From positions 76,174,155-76,238,154 of the forward strand of contig NC_044985.1 of NCBI RefSeq assembly GCF_008728515.1: DNA of 64,000 nt. Reading direction: 5' to 3'. The first letter of the stretch is position 1, and the number at the start of each line of letters is the position of its first letter. Under the pieces are notes generated by a model. That model saw only the letters and a program-made list of their open reading frames with translations, had not been told where the DNA came from and did no database searches. This document shows, piece after piece, positions 32,151 to 44,139 of the stretch. The stretch comes from Papio anubis (Eukaryota; Chordata; Mammalia; Primates; Cercopithecidae). Both the position numbers and the translations under genes were made by a program.

Positions 32151-34328
32151 CTGACCTTAGAGTTCTCATTTTTCCAGTGAAAGGAATGACATTAATAATG
32201 ACATGAATAACATAAAAAGCATATAACAAGTTAAAGCTAGAAACAAAACGAGTCCAGATTCCCTAGGTCCCAACCAGCTATGGATATGTTCATTTACTAT
32301 ACTTGTTTCCTTTTACTATACATGTTTATTGTTTTATTTAGAGTTTTCTAGAGTCAGGGAGACACATACTGATACAATTTCAACATACCTTCTCTTATAT
32401 AACAAGGAATAAGGAAAGAAAACAAAGATATTTTCTTAATATGTTTATACAGACACAAATGTATTTTTAACATGTGATCTGTAACTGGTCATATGTTCCT
32501 AGCTTCCAATCACCTTCCTGCACCAGTCTGTCCTTTTGCCTGCAGCAAGCATCAATGCTAGCTGTGGATTTTTATCTATTGGAGTGACCCAAATTTGCAC
32601 GTCTGAGGGCTCTGAGCCATTCATAGTTTGAAATTCAGTGGTTCAAACAAAGACTCAAACCAAATTGCTTTTGGTGACTATATATTTTTCCTGAAATGTT
32701 CTGTCTCTTTGTTTCCCATCATCAACATGGTGAGAAGATTAAACTAGATGCTTGTAGAATGCCTCACATGCTGCATTTGTATGTTTCCTTATGATGTTAT
32801 TCAAGCAGTTCTCTATCCTCTGAGTGTCTCATACACAGCAAATTCTATATATTTATTAGATTTAAGTTGAATATTATTTATTAGAAAGCCACATAAGAGA
32901 TGCTTTTATATTTCATGTTGCATCAGATGAGAAGGCATATAAATTCTGATTGGCGTACTATTTGTGGTATTCACTTCAATTACTCAATTAAGGTGATAGC
33001 AACTAGATAGCCCTATTTTAAAATAAATTTATTTAAATATATATACTATAAATATATGTTTAAAATATATATTTATACAGATATCTGTATCAATATATGT
33101 GTATTTCAAAAGTTGAAATATTTGAAATTATAAATTGTATTTGAAATTATAATTCATATGGTGGTATTTAGACTTTATGTGAAAACTGCATTTCCCAACA
33201 TTTTACTTTTTGACTCTAGCATCCACTGATAATCTTTTACTCAATTAATTATCTATATTGGAGACAGCAAAATATTCATTTTACATTTATTAGCCAAAGT
33301 TTTTCTTTAATGAATGGCACTTCCTGAGTGACAATAGGTGAATAACAATTTCACCTAAAAAGACAGCATAAATATTTAATTTGCTATTCTGTTACCAATT
33401 TTTAGAGTAAGGAGTCAATGTAAGAGTCACTTCCAATGTTTGTAATTTAGTGTGTTTTCCCTGCTTTCTTAATATCTCTAAAAATCCATGGATATTTATC
33501 TATTCAGTGTGTTACAATCCATTGTAATAATTATTCTTTTCAATGTTCAAATGCTGACAAATATGGAGATTAGGATTACTAAATTGGCTCCTGCATCTTG
33601 TTGACATTCTTTGTGTTAGCTTTTTAATATTTATGTGCCTTTCCAAAAAAATTCTATGTATCTGTGATATTTCTAAAAACACAAAATATCCCTTTTATTT
33701 TCTCTGCTCCGGACCTAGTCTAGAATCAGCCATTCCTCAAAGGAAGCTTGATTCATTTTAGTCTCAAATAATGTTTAGAAATAAACACCTGGAGATTAAG
33801 CATAATTTCTGTCACTGGCATGCCATTACTTTTAGGACATGTCTAAGAACATGTCCTAAAACTAGATATTAAACTAGATATTAAATTATGCATTCACATT
33901 GCTATTTCATAAATCAAAATTAGCTCTAGCTTTTCTCTCAAATTTTATGATTTATATTCTTATCTCTCTTCTCTTTTATAGTAACAATGATGGTAATACA
34001 ACTTTTTGATTTACCCTATAATATGCATAAAGTAGTCTTAAAACTATAATACTTATTCCACAAAAAATAAAACCATTAGGTGATATTTGGTATTTATTAT
34101 TAGTTACTTTTTAGAATGATTTTAATGCTTCCAGTAGAACTACTACATACATATATACATACATTGCTTTCCTTATTTCTTATAAAAAGGTAACATAATT
34201 TAATGTACAGTTTTTGTTTTTATCACAAAAAATCTTGCAGCTTCATCAACATGAACACGTGGAAATATTTCCCACACTTTTTATAGGATGCCATTTGTGA
34301 GTATGCCATGTTTAACCTATCTTCTATT
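32151..34328. other. Unassigned AT-rich block with hairpin and short tandem repeat
   Basis: No interspersed repeat recognised. A TA-rich patch lies at about 33000-33080. A perfect 13-bp stem (33830-33842 with 33849-33861) is followed at once by ACTAGATATTAA in two tandem copies (33861-33884). Confidence 0.5.
33830..33861. repeat. Perfect 13-bp inverted repeat, 6-nt loop
   Basis: TTTTAGGACATGT at 33830-33842 and ACATGTCCTAAAA at 33849-33861 are exact reverse complements with loop CTAAGA. Confidence 0.97.
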
Positions 34329-34681
34329 TGATATGGTTTGTCTCTGTGTCTGCACCCAAATCTCATCTTGAATTGTACTCCCATAATTCCCACGTGTTGT
34401 GGGAGGGACCTGGTGGAAGATAATTTGAATCATGGGGGCAGTTTCCCCTATACTGTTCTCGTGGTAGTGAATAAGTTTTATGAAATCTGTTGGTTTTATC
34501 AAGGGTTTCTGCTTTTGCATCTTCATCATTTTCTCTTGCCACCACCATGTAAGAAAGTGCCTTTTACCTCCCACCACCATTCTGAGGTCTTCCCAGCCAT
34601 GTGGAATTGTAAGTCCAATTAAACCTCTTTTTCTTCTGTCTCAGGTATGTCTTTATCAGCAGCATAAAAATGGACTAATAC
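34329..34681 (+). mobile_element. THE1/MSTA-type MaLR LTR
   Basis: A complete LTR from TGATATGGTTTGTCTCTGTG through CCACGTGTTGTGGGAGGGAC and GTCCAATTAAACCTCTTTTTC to AAAATGGACTAATAC, of normal MaLR size. An internal-region scrap and a second LTR fragment follow directly. The frames at 34317-34622 on either strand are LTR shadows. Confidence 0.92.
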
Positions 34682-34747
34682 TGTAAGTTGGTACCAGTAG
34701 AGTGGAAGCAGCTTTGGAACTTGGTAACAGGCAAAGGCTGTGTTTTC
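34682..34747 (+). mobile_element. Remnant MaLR internal region
   Basis: GTAAGTTGGTACCAGTAGAG, then GCAGCTTTGGAACTTGGTAAC is the first part of a THE1/MST internal region. Only about 65 bp remains. Confidence 0.8.
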
Positions 34748-34830
34748 TTTCCTTTCCACCATGACTGTAAGTTTCCTGAGGCCTCACCAGCCATCTGGAA
34801 CTGTGTGTCAAGTAAACCTCTTTCCTTATA
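34748..34830 (+). mobile_element. Remnant of second MaLR LTR
   Basis: CACCATGACTGTAAGTTTCC, GGCCTCACCAGCCATCTGG and CAAGTAAACCTCTTTCC is the 3' third of a THE1/MST LTR and partly repeats 34530-34640. The end is lost at a TA-rich tract. Confidence 0.8.
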
Positions 34831-34879
34831 TACATATATATATTTTTTTCCTTGAGAGTTTGACTGTGGTATATGTTGT

Positions 34880-36575
34880 GTATTGTCACTTGACTTTATT
34901 TTTTGGCACTTATTAAGGGTCAAGGCCCTGTATGGGTTCCTTGGTTGTGACTAGTTTCTCGAATTGAGTTTCAAGGGCAGGCAATGCTTGCTGAAAGAAT
35001 TTTTTCTTTGGTAGTGTAATTCAGGCAATGATCCAGTAGATGGTGCTTAACAGTAAGGGATGGCAGATGCACTCTTAGCTTTGTGGCTCTTTTATTTCAG
35101 TGCATTTGCAGCAGTACTCTAGAGGGAGGAGCCAGAGGGGTGAGAGATGACTCCCTCACCAAGTCCATTCCTGGGCCTTGGGTAGGAAGCCCCCTGAAAT
35201 CATAGACACTGTGCCCATGTTTCCTTAATTCCAAGTAGGGCCTTGGCAAACTGCATTCCCCTCCTTCGGGGTGGTGCTAGCCAAAGGTTAGGTCACCAGG
35301 AGATCTGCAACTCCCTAGGGACCCCCTCGACCTCTGAGTTTGGCAGAATCAACGTGAATTGTGAGGTATGTCTGCAGGTAGTCTGGTGGTGCAGAAGATC
35401 AAGGGCAGAGATTCCCCCAGAAGGGCAGTTGTGCTGTTGGTGTCTATATGGTGTGGTACCCGGGGCCTGGGATTTTTGCCCAGCTGATGACTGTGAGCAT
35501 CACCCAGATTGTGCTTCTGTGACCAGGTCTCCCTCTGGTATCTGCTTTAGGAGTATGCCTAACCAGCTCATTTTGTCCTAATTCTCTGCCTACGTTGCTG
35601 GGCTGTTTCAGGTATTCCGGGTCATGGGGCTCCCTTGAGCGGAAGCTGTGGCTGGCCAACAGGCCACACTCTTCCTGGACTGGTCTTGCCGATGGAGGGA
35701 TTTCCAGCTCTTGTGCCGGCACACTAACCCGTGTCTCATTCTTTTCAGTGCTCTGAGAGCAAGGGCGCCTCCTCCACTTGAACTCAGGCTACAGATCTCA
35801 GTCCAATACCACTGGGTAGTGTGCTCAAACTCTGGGTGCTTGGGACAAGGCCTATGGCCTTTTTCCTTTCCCATTGGGCTTGACCCCTAGCTGTTCTGGG
35901 GGAGCCAAACAACTCCCAGGCTGCTGGCAAAACACTCAGGTAGAAGAGTGGAGGTTGTGCTGTATGCATCCTCCTCTCGGAGTAGCCAGGTAGAGACCTT
36001 GGGAAGGGTTGATGAAAAAGGTGCCAAGTAGATTAGATGTACCCCAGGCCTGTGGGAAAGGCAGTCCTACTGTCTCCCAGCCTGGTAGTCAGCAGGGGCT
36101 AGAGTTACTCAGAGCAAAACAGAGAACCTTGGGTGATAGACACATGTGGTCATATTTTGCTGTAGCTGTCCTGCAGGTAAAACCTTCTGGCTCCCATGCA
36201 GGTTCAGACTCTGCCTCTGCCTACTCTCTGGGCAGTTCCCAGTAAGTTCAAATATCTGTGGAGGTTGTGGGATCTCTTGCAGCTACGATCCCAGAGGTCT
36301 GCAGCAGGAGTGTGGTGCCCCACTGGAATTCTTTCATTTACCTCTTCCTTAGGACCTGTTCAGGACTGGGAGCTAGTACTGGTGTTCTTTGACTCTGTGC
36401 CAACTTCTCAGCTTATTCCCTCTCCAAGCTTGTTGTTTGCATCATATCTTTATTGACTTTCAGTGTTTCCTCTCCGAAGATCTGTTTAAGTTGTGATGGT
36501 TTACTTGCATTTTGGTTTCTCTTACTGGGAGAGGCATATCCTGGTTGTGTCTCATAGGCCATCTTGTCCCCCACC
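34880..36575 (-). mobile_element. Probable L1 5' UTR, antisense, lacking its ORFs
   Basis: A GC-rich 1.7-kb block. At its right edge, read on the minus strand, it starts with GGGGGACAAGATGGCC; the same CAAGATGGCC stands at the start of the sense L1 at 63603, the YY1-binding position of L1 leaders. Frames are open in several phases (for example 35243-35581, 35608-35874, 35444-35722) as is usual for GC-rich leaders, and none looks like a protein. No ORF1 follows: homology ends beside the broken MaLR LTR. An unrelated GC-rich repeat cannot be excluded. Confidence 0.5.
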
Positions 36576-37059
36576 TCCTTGAAAAAATCGATTTCAACAA
36601 AGTTTTTCAATTTTCTTCTTATGGATACACACAGACACACACACACACCCCCCATATAGATATGTAGTCTGACATACATGTAGTTACATGTTTCAGGAAT
36701 ATGTTGTTATCCCTCTCATTCTGTATATACACACACTCATATATATTTATACACACATACATATCCATTTTGAGTAATAATAATAACATTCCTGAAATAT
36801 ATAACTACCACATAGTGAAAAAATTAAATATTACCAGTAATTTTAAAGTTCCCCCTTCTCCATTGCAGATAACCACTCTGATTAAATCCTCTTTCTTGCC
36901 CCATGTGAGTTTTGTGTTAATCAATTTGTAAAAATCATACACACACATATGTATGGAGACACATATACAATTTTTTAATTTTCCCAATTCTAAAACTTTT
37001 GTGTGTTTATTTTATAGTTGTACAGGTGTTAGGTGAAGTGCTTTTTATATAGCTCATAA
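36576..37059. other. Unassigned sequence with CA and TA/CA microsatellites
   Basis: A (CA)n tract at 36625-36649 and a TACACACA/ATACATAT tract at about 36724-36770; otherwise unrecognised. Confidence 0.55.
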
Positions 37060-38920
37060 GTGAAATTTGCTAATTGTGTTTTTAAACCTCCAGAATCTTT
37101 GTAATTTTTGGAGTCTGCTTGATCTACCAATTATTAAAAGGGTGAATTACAATCTCCCACTTTTTTGGTGAATAACTTTTCCTTACTTCCCTCTGTCAAT
37201 AGTTACTAGAAATATTATGAAACTACATTATTAGATACCTACTATTTAAAACATAGTATCTTTTTAAAAAATACATTTTTGCTACTACTACTTATATTAA
37301 TGTACTACTTCATTTAAATTCTGGTTAGAGTATTGTTGAGATATCTTTACGTCACAATTTACTTTTAATTATTCTGTGTATTTATACACTTCTTCTAAAT
37401 AACTTATAACAAGATTTTTTTTTTATAATCTGAAATGACAATTTAAAATTTTTTAAAGGGTTAATTTACATTGTGATTACTAATATCTCTGAATTAATTT
37501 CTATTTTCCTGTTTTTATAAGTTTTTTTTCCCTCTGTTTAACTTTAAATTAACTAAGTGTGTTCTTTTTCTCATGCTACATTATTCCCTCCACTGAATTG
37601 GATTTAAGTCGTCTATTTCTATCCTTCCTGGTCACCCTAGAAGTTTTTTATATTAATTTATGTATGTAATGTTTACCCTAACATTACAAAAACAATAGTA
37701 AAATTTTCTTCCCATCTCACCATTCCTTATCTATATGCTATTTTATCTGTATAGATAATGTCACAAAACAGGTACTATTTTTGTTGCTGTATACAGTTAA
37801 ATTTTATTTAGTATTACACAAACCAATGTATACAAGTCTATTTTTTCTCATTCACTCTTTTAATTATTGAAATAGAAATATGCTCATTTGCTTTCTCAAT
37901 TTAGATGTTTCTTCTGTTATTTTTCTTCTATACATGTGTGTGTAAATCTACATATGAGTTAAAGTCTCTTAAAGAGAGTTTGTTGATAGTGAATTTTCTC
38001 AGTTTCAGTTCATCTGTAAATACTTTCATTTGCTTCTACTTTTGAAAGTTAATTTTACTGTATTTACATTTTTAGGATAATTTTTTCCCTTTAGCTCTTG
38101 GAAAATATTTTTCTTATTTTTCTGGCTTTCAATCACTATTACTGAGAAGTCAGCTATAAATTACTTACATCTTAGTTCTTCAGCGTTTTCAGGTTTAATA
38201 TGATATATCTTATTGTGAGTGATCTTATTGAGCTTTATGAATCCTAAGATTTGTATCCTTTCTTAACATGGAAAAATTTAAGTGATTTTCTCTTCTAATA
38301 TTCCTTTGCCAAAATTTTCTCTCTCTCCCCTCCTAGGAATCAAATTAGAATCCTCATTCTACTGTCTTTGTCTCTTAAATTTACTTTTAGTTTTAAATAT
38401 TTGTTCATTCGTAGTGCATTCTAGATTGTTCTATTAAAGGTACCTTACAGTGTACTAAATCCCCTTTCAACCTTGTCTAAATGCCTTATAAATCCACTAA
38501 TTATGACATATTTTATTTTTGGTAATTCTTTCTGTTTCTTTTTAGAATCAGTCTGATCAATTTTGATAATCTATCTTTCTTTATTGTGTTCTCACTTCTT
38601 TATTTTGTTTTTTCAAATACATTATGCGTTCTTCTTTTCCAAATGGTACCTGATAAATTCAATAGGATTTTCTGTTAATTTTATTCTTTACTTTGTAGTT
38701 TCTGCTAATTATCATTCATCATATGTTCTGCAGTTTTTTAAAAACTGTAATATCCTGTACCTTGAGAATTTGTTTGAGGAAGGTTATGTGACCTCATTTT
38801 CAAGTATGTCTTTAGGAACGGTTTTTAAAAATTTTTCCTGGCAGATAATTGGGGAAATAATTCATAACTATTATAGACTTCGAAATAGACTTGTAATTAT
38901 TAAGTGACATAAGTACTAAG
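37060..38920 (-). mobile_element. Decayed L1M (L1ME/L1MC-like) sequence, antisense
   Basis: The order of AT-rich landmarks GTTTCAGTTCATCTGTAAATAC, CACTATTACTGAGAAGTCAGC, TTGAGCTTTATGAATCC, GTGATTTTCTCTTCTAATATTC and CATTCTAGATTGTTCTATT is that of the reverse complement of an old L1M region. Divergence is high and limits are vague. The 114-codon frame at 38563-38907 falls in this block. Confidence 0.5.
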
Positions 38921-39587
38921 AATTCTAACTGCAAAGTAGGCAATTATAGAACATAAACCTCAGGAGATACCTTTTTCTTTTTTATTCTTTTTCACTGTGC
39001 TTGTCCCTTCTACCTAGAGCCAAGACCAACACAGGTGTGTATCCTTCTGCATGGTGTTGGTGACTGTTGTTTTGTTGTGTTTAGTTTTATTGTTGTTAAT
39101 GATCATCCACTAAAGATAGCACCCTTCAAAAGCTTGGCTTTATACAGTGATCTTTAGTCTGACTTCCTATCCTGCTCAGTTTTGACTTCTGTCCAGTACA
39201 TTGTGTGGCTTATTGAAATCTGGAGTCTTATTTAAAGCTTGTCATTTCTGGCCCCTTTCTTTCTATTACTTGACTGAAATAATTCTATCTCTTCACCATG
39301 TTTCGTTTGTCCATCCTTACCTGTCTCTCGTTGATTAGTGTAAAATACAACCTTCTTCCTAAATCTTTACTTCATTACTGGAAATATTTACTAGAATTTT
39401 TTTTTTGTTTTCTGATTTACTGTAAATAATGTTAATATAGTTTGATTTGAATTTATAAATGTCTAACAAATTCAAATATATGTATATATGTCTGATATTT
39501 CCTTTTAGGGGATAGGTTACCGGTGGATAGAAAGATAATTTATTTGATCCTTCATTGTATTTGTTGAAGCTCTAAGCACTGAACCCG
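38921..39587. other. Unassigned intergenic sequence
   Basis: No repeat or gene recognised before the Alu T-run. Confidence 0.5.
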
Positions 39588-39911
39588 TTTTTTTTTTTTT
39601 TTTTTTTTTTTTTTGGAAGACAGAGTCTTGCTCTGTTGCCCAGGCTGGAATGCAGTGGCGTGATCTCAGCTCACTGCAACTTCTGCCTCCTGGGTTCAAA
39701 TGATTCTCCTGCCTCAGTCTTCCAAGTAGCTGGGACTACAAATGCCAGCTGCCACACCCAGCTAATTTTATTTATTTATTTTTAAAATTTTAGTAGACAC
39801 GGGGTTTCACCGCGTTGCCCAGGCTGGTCTCAAACTCCTGAGCTCAGGCAATCTGCCCTCCTCGGCCTCCCAAATTGTTAGGATTACAGGCATGACCCAC
39901 TGCATCTGGCC
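39588..39911 (-). mobile_element. AluS SINE, antisense, long poly(T)
   Basis: Full-length reversed Alu: T27 at 39588-39614, both arms, a TTTA-repeat linker near 39768-39785, head ending in GGCC at 39911. Moderate divergence. GAACCCG on the left and GAGCCCC on the right are a plausible decayed target duplication. Confidence 0.95.
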
Positions 39912-40249
39912 GAGCCCCATTTTTTGAGTCAACAAAATCATATCTCTTGCATCTGTTGGTGTTAAAACAGAATTATAGATTGTGCATTAAAACACAATTA
40001 CAATCATTCCAGTTTTATTATATTTAGAAAGCAACTTAATACTTAGTGTAAGTCATTTTCTACAGATTTTTAAAATTGGATAAAATATACCTTCAAATAA
40101 ATTCAATTGCCATGTGATATTCAGCAGAGAAACAAGGACAATAGTTAGAAAAGCAATAAAAAATCCTTAACACAAAGGGTGTTCAAAATTTCAATCTATT
40201 AGTATAAATCATTCAGTAGCTAGCCCAATGTTAGACGTTTAAAAAAATA
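39912..40249. other. Unassigned spacer between two Alus
   Basis: About 340 bp, nothing recognised. Confidence 0.5.
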
Positions 40250-40259
40250 AGTGCTGCCT

Positions 40260-40556
40260 GGCCCGATGTGGTGGCTCACGTCTGTAATCCCAGCACTTTG
40301 GGAGGCCGAGGCAGGTGGATTCCCTGAAGTGAAGAGTTCGAGACCAGCCTGGCCAACATGGTGAAACTCTGTCTCTACTAAAAATACAAAAATTAGCTGG
40401 GCATGGTGGTGGGCCTGTAATTCCAGCTACTCAGGAGGGTGAGACAGGATAATTGCTTGAACCCGGAGGTGGAGGTTGCTGTGAGCCAAGGTCGCGCCAT
40501 TGTAATAACAGCCTAGGTGACAAGAGTGAGACTCTGTCTCAAAAGAAAAAAAAAAT
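40260..40556 (+). mobile_element. AluS SINE, sense
   Basis: Dimeric Alu from GGCCCGATGTGGTGGCTCAC to a short A-rich tail. An exact 10-bp duplication AGTGCTGCCT lies at 40250-40259 and 40557-40566. With the Alu at 39588-39911 it forms an inverted pair about 350 bp apart. Confidence 0.96.
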
Positions 40557-40566
40557 AGTGCTGCCT

Positions 40567-41424
40567 AATGAAGCTACTATATGAATTTACAATCATAAGG
40601 AAAAACATATTTATTTCAAAATGTTTGCAGCATATTTTGCATGGCATTTGAATATTTCCATGCTATACTATCTAACCATATTTTAAAAGCAACACTGAAT
40701 TTGGGTCCATGGTTCCTATGGGAGACAATAAAAGGTCACATAAAATGTTTTTTATGTTAGAGGTGAGAAACTAAAACAGGCAATATTTTAGCTTTCTACC
40801 ACATAGCCTTATTTTATTTTGGAACAATTTCCTAGAAGATTTCAAGGAGTTTCAAAGAAAAAGACACAAAGGTACAAAGAATTTATCATCATATAGAGGT
40901 CACTGAAACAACATAATGTATGTTTGTAGCTCTGGGCTTCTTACCGGTTCAAATTTACTTACTAGGAAAAAGAATTGTTCCTTAAGACTTTCAACTGAAA
41001 CTATAAAAATTTGCCTTTAACCATACACTTTCATCTATATAAAAATGTACTTTCCTAATCCATTTGTTCATACACCAACTGATTTTAATCACTAAGGAGA
41101 TGTTCTGTACATTAATAAGTCAGAGGGCTAACTGCTAGTGTAAATTAACTATGTACATTATAGGCACACTTTCAATACTAAGTGTATTGATGCCAATAGA
41201 ACTGTCATCATATATTGATTGACAAGGATGATATTGTTTAGTGGCTCTTTAAATAAATGTTTTCAGTTCCAACTGAGAGAATCATATTATAATAATTGAC
41301 CCTCTCATTCTTTTTTTTTCCTCTGTGTTCAAATTTTATGTGTTAAAAATCAATTAAAATTCCTTTACCAATATATGGTAGTGAAGATTTTTAAACTATA
41401 TTGCTTATAGTCATAACTTTATTT
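40567..41424. other. Unassigned intergenic sequence
   Basis: Nothing recognised. Confidence 0.5.
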
Positions 41425-41575
41425 TTAATTGACAAATAATAATTGTATATATTTATGAGATACAATATTATGTTTTGATCTATGTATACACTATAGATAG
41501 AGTTGATCAAGCTAATTAACATAGCCACCTCGCCAGTTTATATTCATAAGTTTTACATGAATATGTCATATTGTT
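41425..41575 (-). mobile_element. L1M 3' end fragment, antisense
   Basis: TTTTTAATTGACAAATAATAAT, GTATATATTTATGAGATAC, ATGTTTTGATCTATGTATAC and AGCTAATTAACATAGCC is the reverse complement of the L1MB/L1MC 3' UTR end. Confidence 0.72.
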
Positions 41576-42416
41576 TTTGTAAAAGGGGACAATATTTTCT
41601 GTTTTTAAATTTTTTTCTCTTTCTAGATGGAAATGAGGAATTTCATTTCCATTCAAATAATTAAATATAATGTTGACATGAGTGTTTTAAATCTCTCATT
41701 TCAAATTACATTATAGCAAATGAAAAATAAGGTAATGGTTAAAATAAATGATTAGTAAACAGAAATTAAAGTTGTAAAATAGAAACTTCTTAAATATGGT
41801 AACTTCATAGTCTTCTTCCTACTCTCATTATCATTATATGCAAAACCTAATACACCCTCAATTAATATTGAGGGTGTAAATAAAAGCAAAATTCAATCTG
41901 AATCGTACAGTGTCTAAAATCTAAGAACTTTGCTGCTGTCTTCCTTCGTTTCTGAAGCTTCTTCTGATAAGCAACAGGAACAAAAACAGAAACAAACGAA
42001 AAACAACATTGGGTAATCTTTGCTTTGAATTCCTTATGGAAAGAAATCACCTTCTTGTGCATAAAAAGTTCCTCCTTTCCTTCTCTCCAGAATGAAGGGT
42101 TATAAAGTTTAAGTGAAATCCAGGGCTTTTAATAGCACTCTCCTCCTATTGGGGGACCTCCCCCCGCCGGAACCTATCTACTCTGACCTGAATCAATCCC
42201 CTGACCTACACTGTGCCAAATCTTCCTAGCAGGTAGGATTGAGTTTTGAGATTGAGCAGTTTTCGATACAATTCTTTTGATTTCACTCAGTTCAAATTTT
42301 TCAAAGGTTGGATGTCAAAAAAACATCACCTTAGCTTTGCTACCCACATCTTCTATTTTCCCCTCTCTTAAATGCATTTTTCTTTTTTTGTGTGTTTTGT
42401 TTTTTTGCTTCACAAT
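41576..42416. other. Unassigned sequence with perfect hairpin
   Basis: Nothing recognised apart from the inverted repeat at 41851-41878. A short CCCCCCGCCGG patch lies near 42161-42171. Confidence 0.5.
41851..41878. repeat. Perfect 12-bp stem, 4-nt loop
   Basis: TACACCCTCAAT at 41851-41862 and ATTGAGGGTGTA at 41867-41878 are exact reverse complements separated by TAAT. No T-run follows, so it is not a Pol III terminator. Confidence 0.97.
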
Positions 42417-42421
42417 AAGAG

Positions 42422-42778
42422 TGCTATGTACTGAAAGTTTGTGTTCCTTCAAAATTCATATGTTGACCTGAACTCCAGTGTAATAGTATTGGCAGGTGGG
42501 GTATTTGGGAGGCGATTAGGTCATGAAGATTCTGCCTTCATAAATGGGATTAATAACCTTAAAAAAGGAGACCTGTGAGAGCTTTCTTGGTCCTTCTACT
42601 ATATGAGGACACATAGAGGCCACTATCTATAACTCAGGAAGGGAGTTCTCCCAAGCACTGAATCTACTGGTGCTTTGATCTTGGACTTCCCAGCTTCTAG
42701 AAATGTGAGAAATACATTTCTGTTGTTTATATGCTACCCAATCTGTGATATTTTGATATAGCAGCCTGAACTAAGGCA
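42422..42778 (+). mobile_element. MLT1-type MaLR solo LTR
   Basis: A 357-bp LTR: AATTCATATGTTGACCTGAAC, GGGAGGCGATTAGGTCATGA, CTTGGACTTCCCAGCTTC, ATTTCTGTTGTTTATATGC and a GCAGCCTGAACTAAG end. An exact 5-bp duplication AAGAG lies at 42417-42421 and 42779-42783. No internal sequence, hence a solo LTR. Confidence 0.93.
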
Positions 42779-42783
42779 AAGAG

Positions 42784-44025
42784 AATACAAATATTTAAAA
42801 TCCTTTCTTGGGTAAGTATTTATTCAAACATTGGTTGCATCTGCCCTTTATATTTTCTATCACTTAAAGGAAATGAAAACGTTATGTTTTATGCTTTAAA
42901 GCATCATCATACTTAGTAGTTTTCTGATAATGATTACTAGGCATACTGAATATTAGATATGTTTTTGATAAACATCGATCTGTCACTTTTCTGAACCAAT
43001 ATTTCCATGAGTTTTACATAAAGAAATAATATAAGCAATATTGCCGAATTGCATACATCTTTTGAATAAACATGCGATTCTTTGGAATTAGTTTTACTCA
43101 CAAGCAGAGGGAGGCTCTAAGTTCCTATTAGCATTCGACATATTTAAAACACAAATTAAACCAACTTATGTTTTCCAATAATGTTTTGGGAGAAGGTTTT
43201 CAGAATGTCTGAATGTCTTCCAAACCAATTTGACATGATTCCAAGTATTTGGGGGGGGGGGGTGGAGGAAACACCTCACAGCTACCTCAAGTTGCAAATT
43301 GATTAAAGCGTTTCTATTTATCCGTATAGTAAGAAACATGGTTTGATATCACAGTTTAGTTATGTTCTCCCAGACTTTTCTTTCAAATTTTGTTATTGAA
43401 GCATTCCTAGCAAAACTGAAGGCATTTGGATTGATGGTTTAGACATTAAACCTTCTTAATGTTAAAATAAACATAATTTACAGTTTCTCCTCTGAACATA
43501 TTGAGAGTTCAAAATAGATGTGTAAAACAGTTTGATAATGATCACTCTTGTCTTATATACATCTCGGATTAGAAAATCACTAAGCTGTATCTTTGGGAAA
43601 TGTAGAGAAGAGCAATTGAACTTCTTACTCAATATAGCCTTAGAGAACAGTGATTTGAACTTTTCTAGTCAATAGAGACTTCTCCTCCCTCCCTTGAGTG
43701 TGGGAAACTGAATATAAACTCAAAATTTTCAATTATGTTGGAGTTACTAGGTTCATTTATACACAACTTTAAGTGGATGCACATAATATGTTTGTACAGA
43801 AAAATTCTGAATAGATAGTTTAGGAACCAACTCTAACAGCTCAACAGAACTGAAGATTGTGAACACAATGAGAGTCCCAGAAACTGGATTTGTACTTCTT
43901 TAAAGAAACTTGACTGAATCTTTCAATATATTCTTTCGTTCCTTACCCCCAGCTCTATTAATATTGTTTAATCTTTTCTTTGTGTCTTAATTCTATACTG
44001 GCACCTAAACATAATTCTTTCTTTA
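42784..44025. other. Unassigned intergenic sequence with G12 run
   Basis: Nothing recognised apart from twelve consecutive G at 43251-43262. Confidence 0.5.
43251..43262. repeat. (G)12 homopolymer
   Basis: Twelve consecutive G in an otherwise AT-rich region. Confidence 0.95.
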
Positions 44026-44135
44026 TTAAAAATATTTTTTTCAATTGACACATGTAATTACATTACAAGAAGGTACACTATATCTTTGTAACATGTATGT
44101 GGGTTATAATTTGGTGTTTTAATACATATCTGTAC
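44026..44135 (-). mobile_element. Possible L1M 3' end fragment, antisense
   Basis: TTTTTTTCAATTGACACATG, then TGTAACATGTATGTGGGTTA and GGTGTTTTAATACATATCTG resemble the reversed L1M 3' UTR end, more weakly than the copy at 41425. Confidence 0.4.
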
Positions 44136-44139
44136 TGTA

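Noticed and set aside
33830..33861. Hairpin as a microRNA precursor
   Set aside because: The stem is only 13 bp and far too short for a Drosha substrate.
35243..35890. Dense overlapping frames of 80-112 codons
   Set aside because: A GC-rich L1-leader-like block; frames exist in nearly every phase and on both strands.
34880..36575. CpG island promoter of a host gene
   Set aside because: GC content is raised but CpGs are sparse and the block reads as an antisense L1 leader.
41851..41878. Hairpin as a transcription terminator
   Set aside because: No T-tract follows and bacterial-type termination does not apply in a primate genome.
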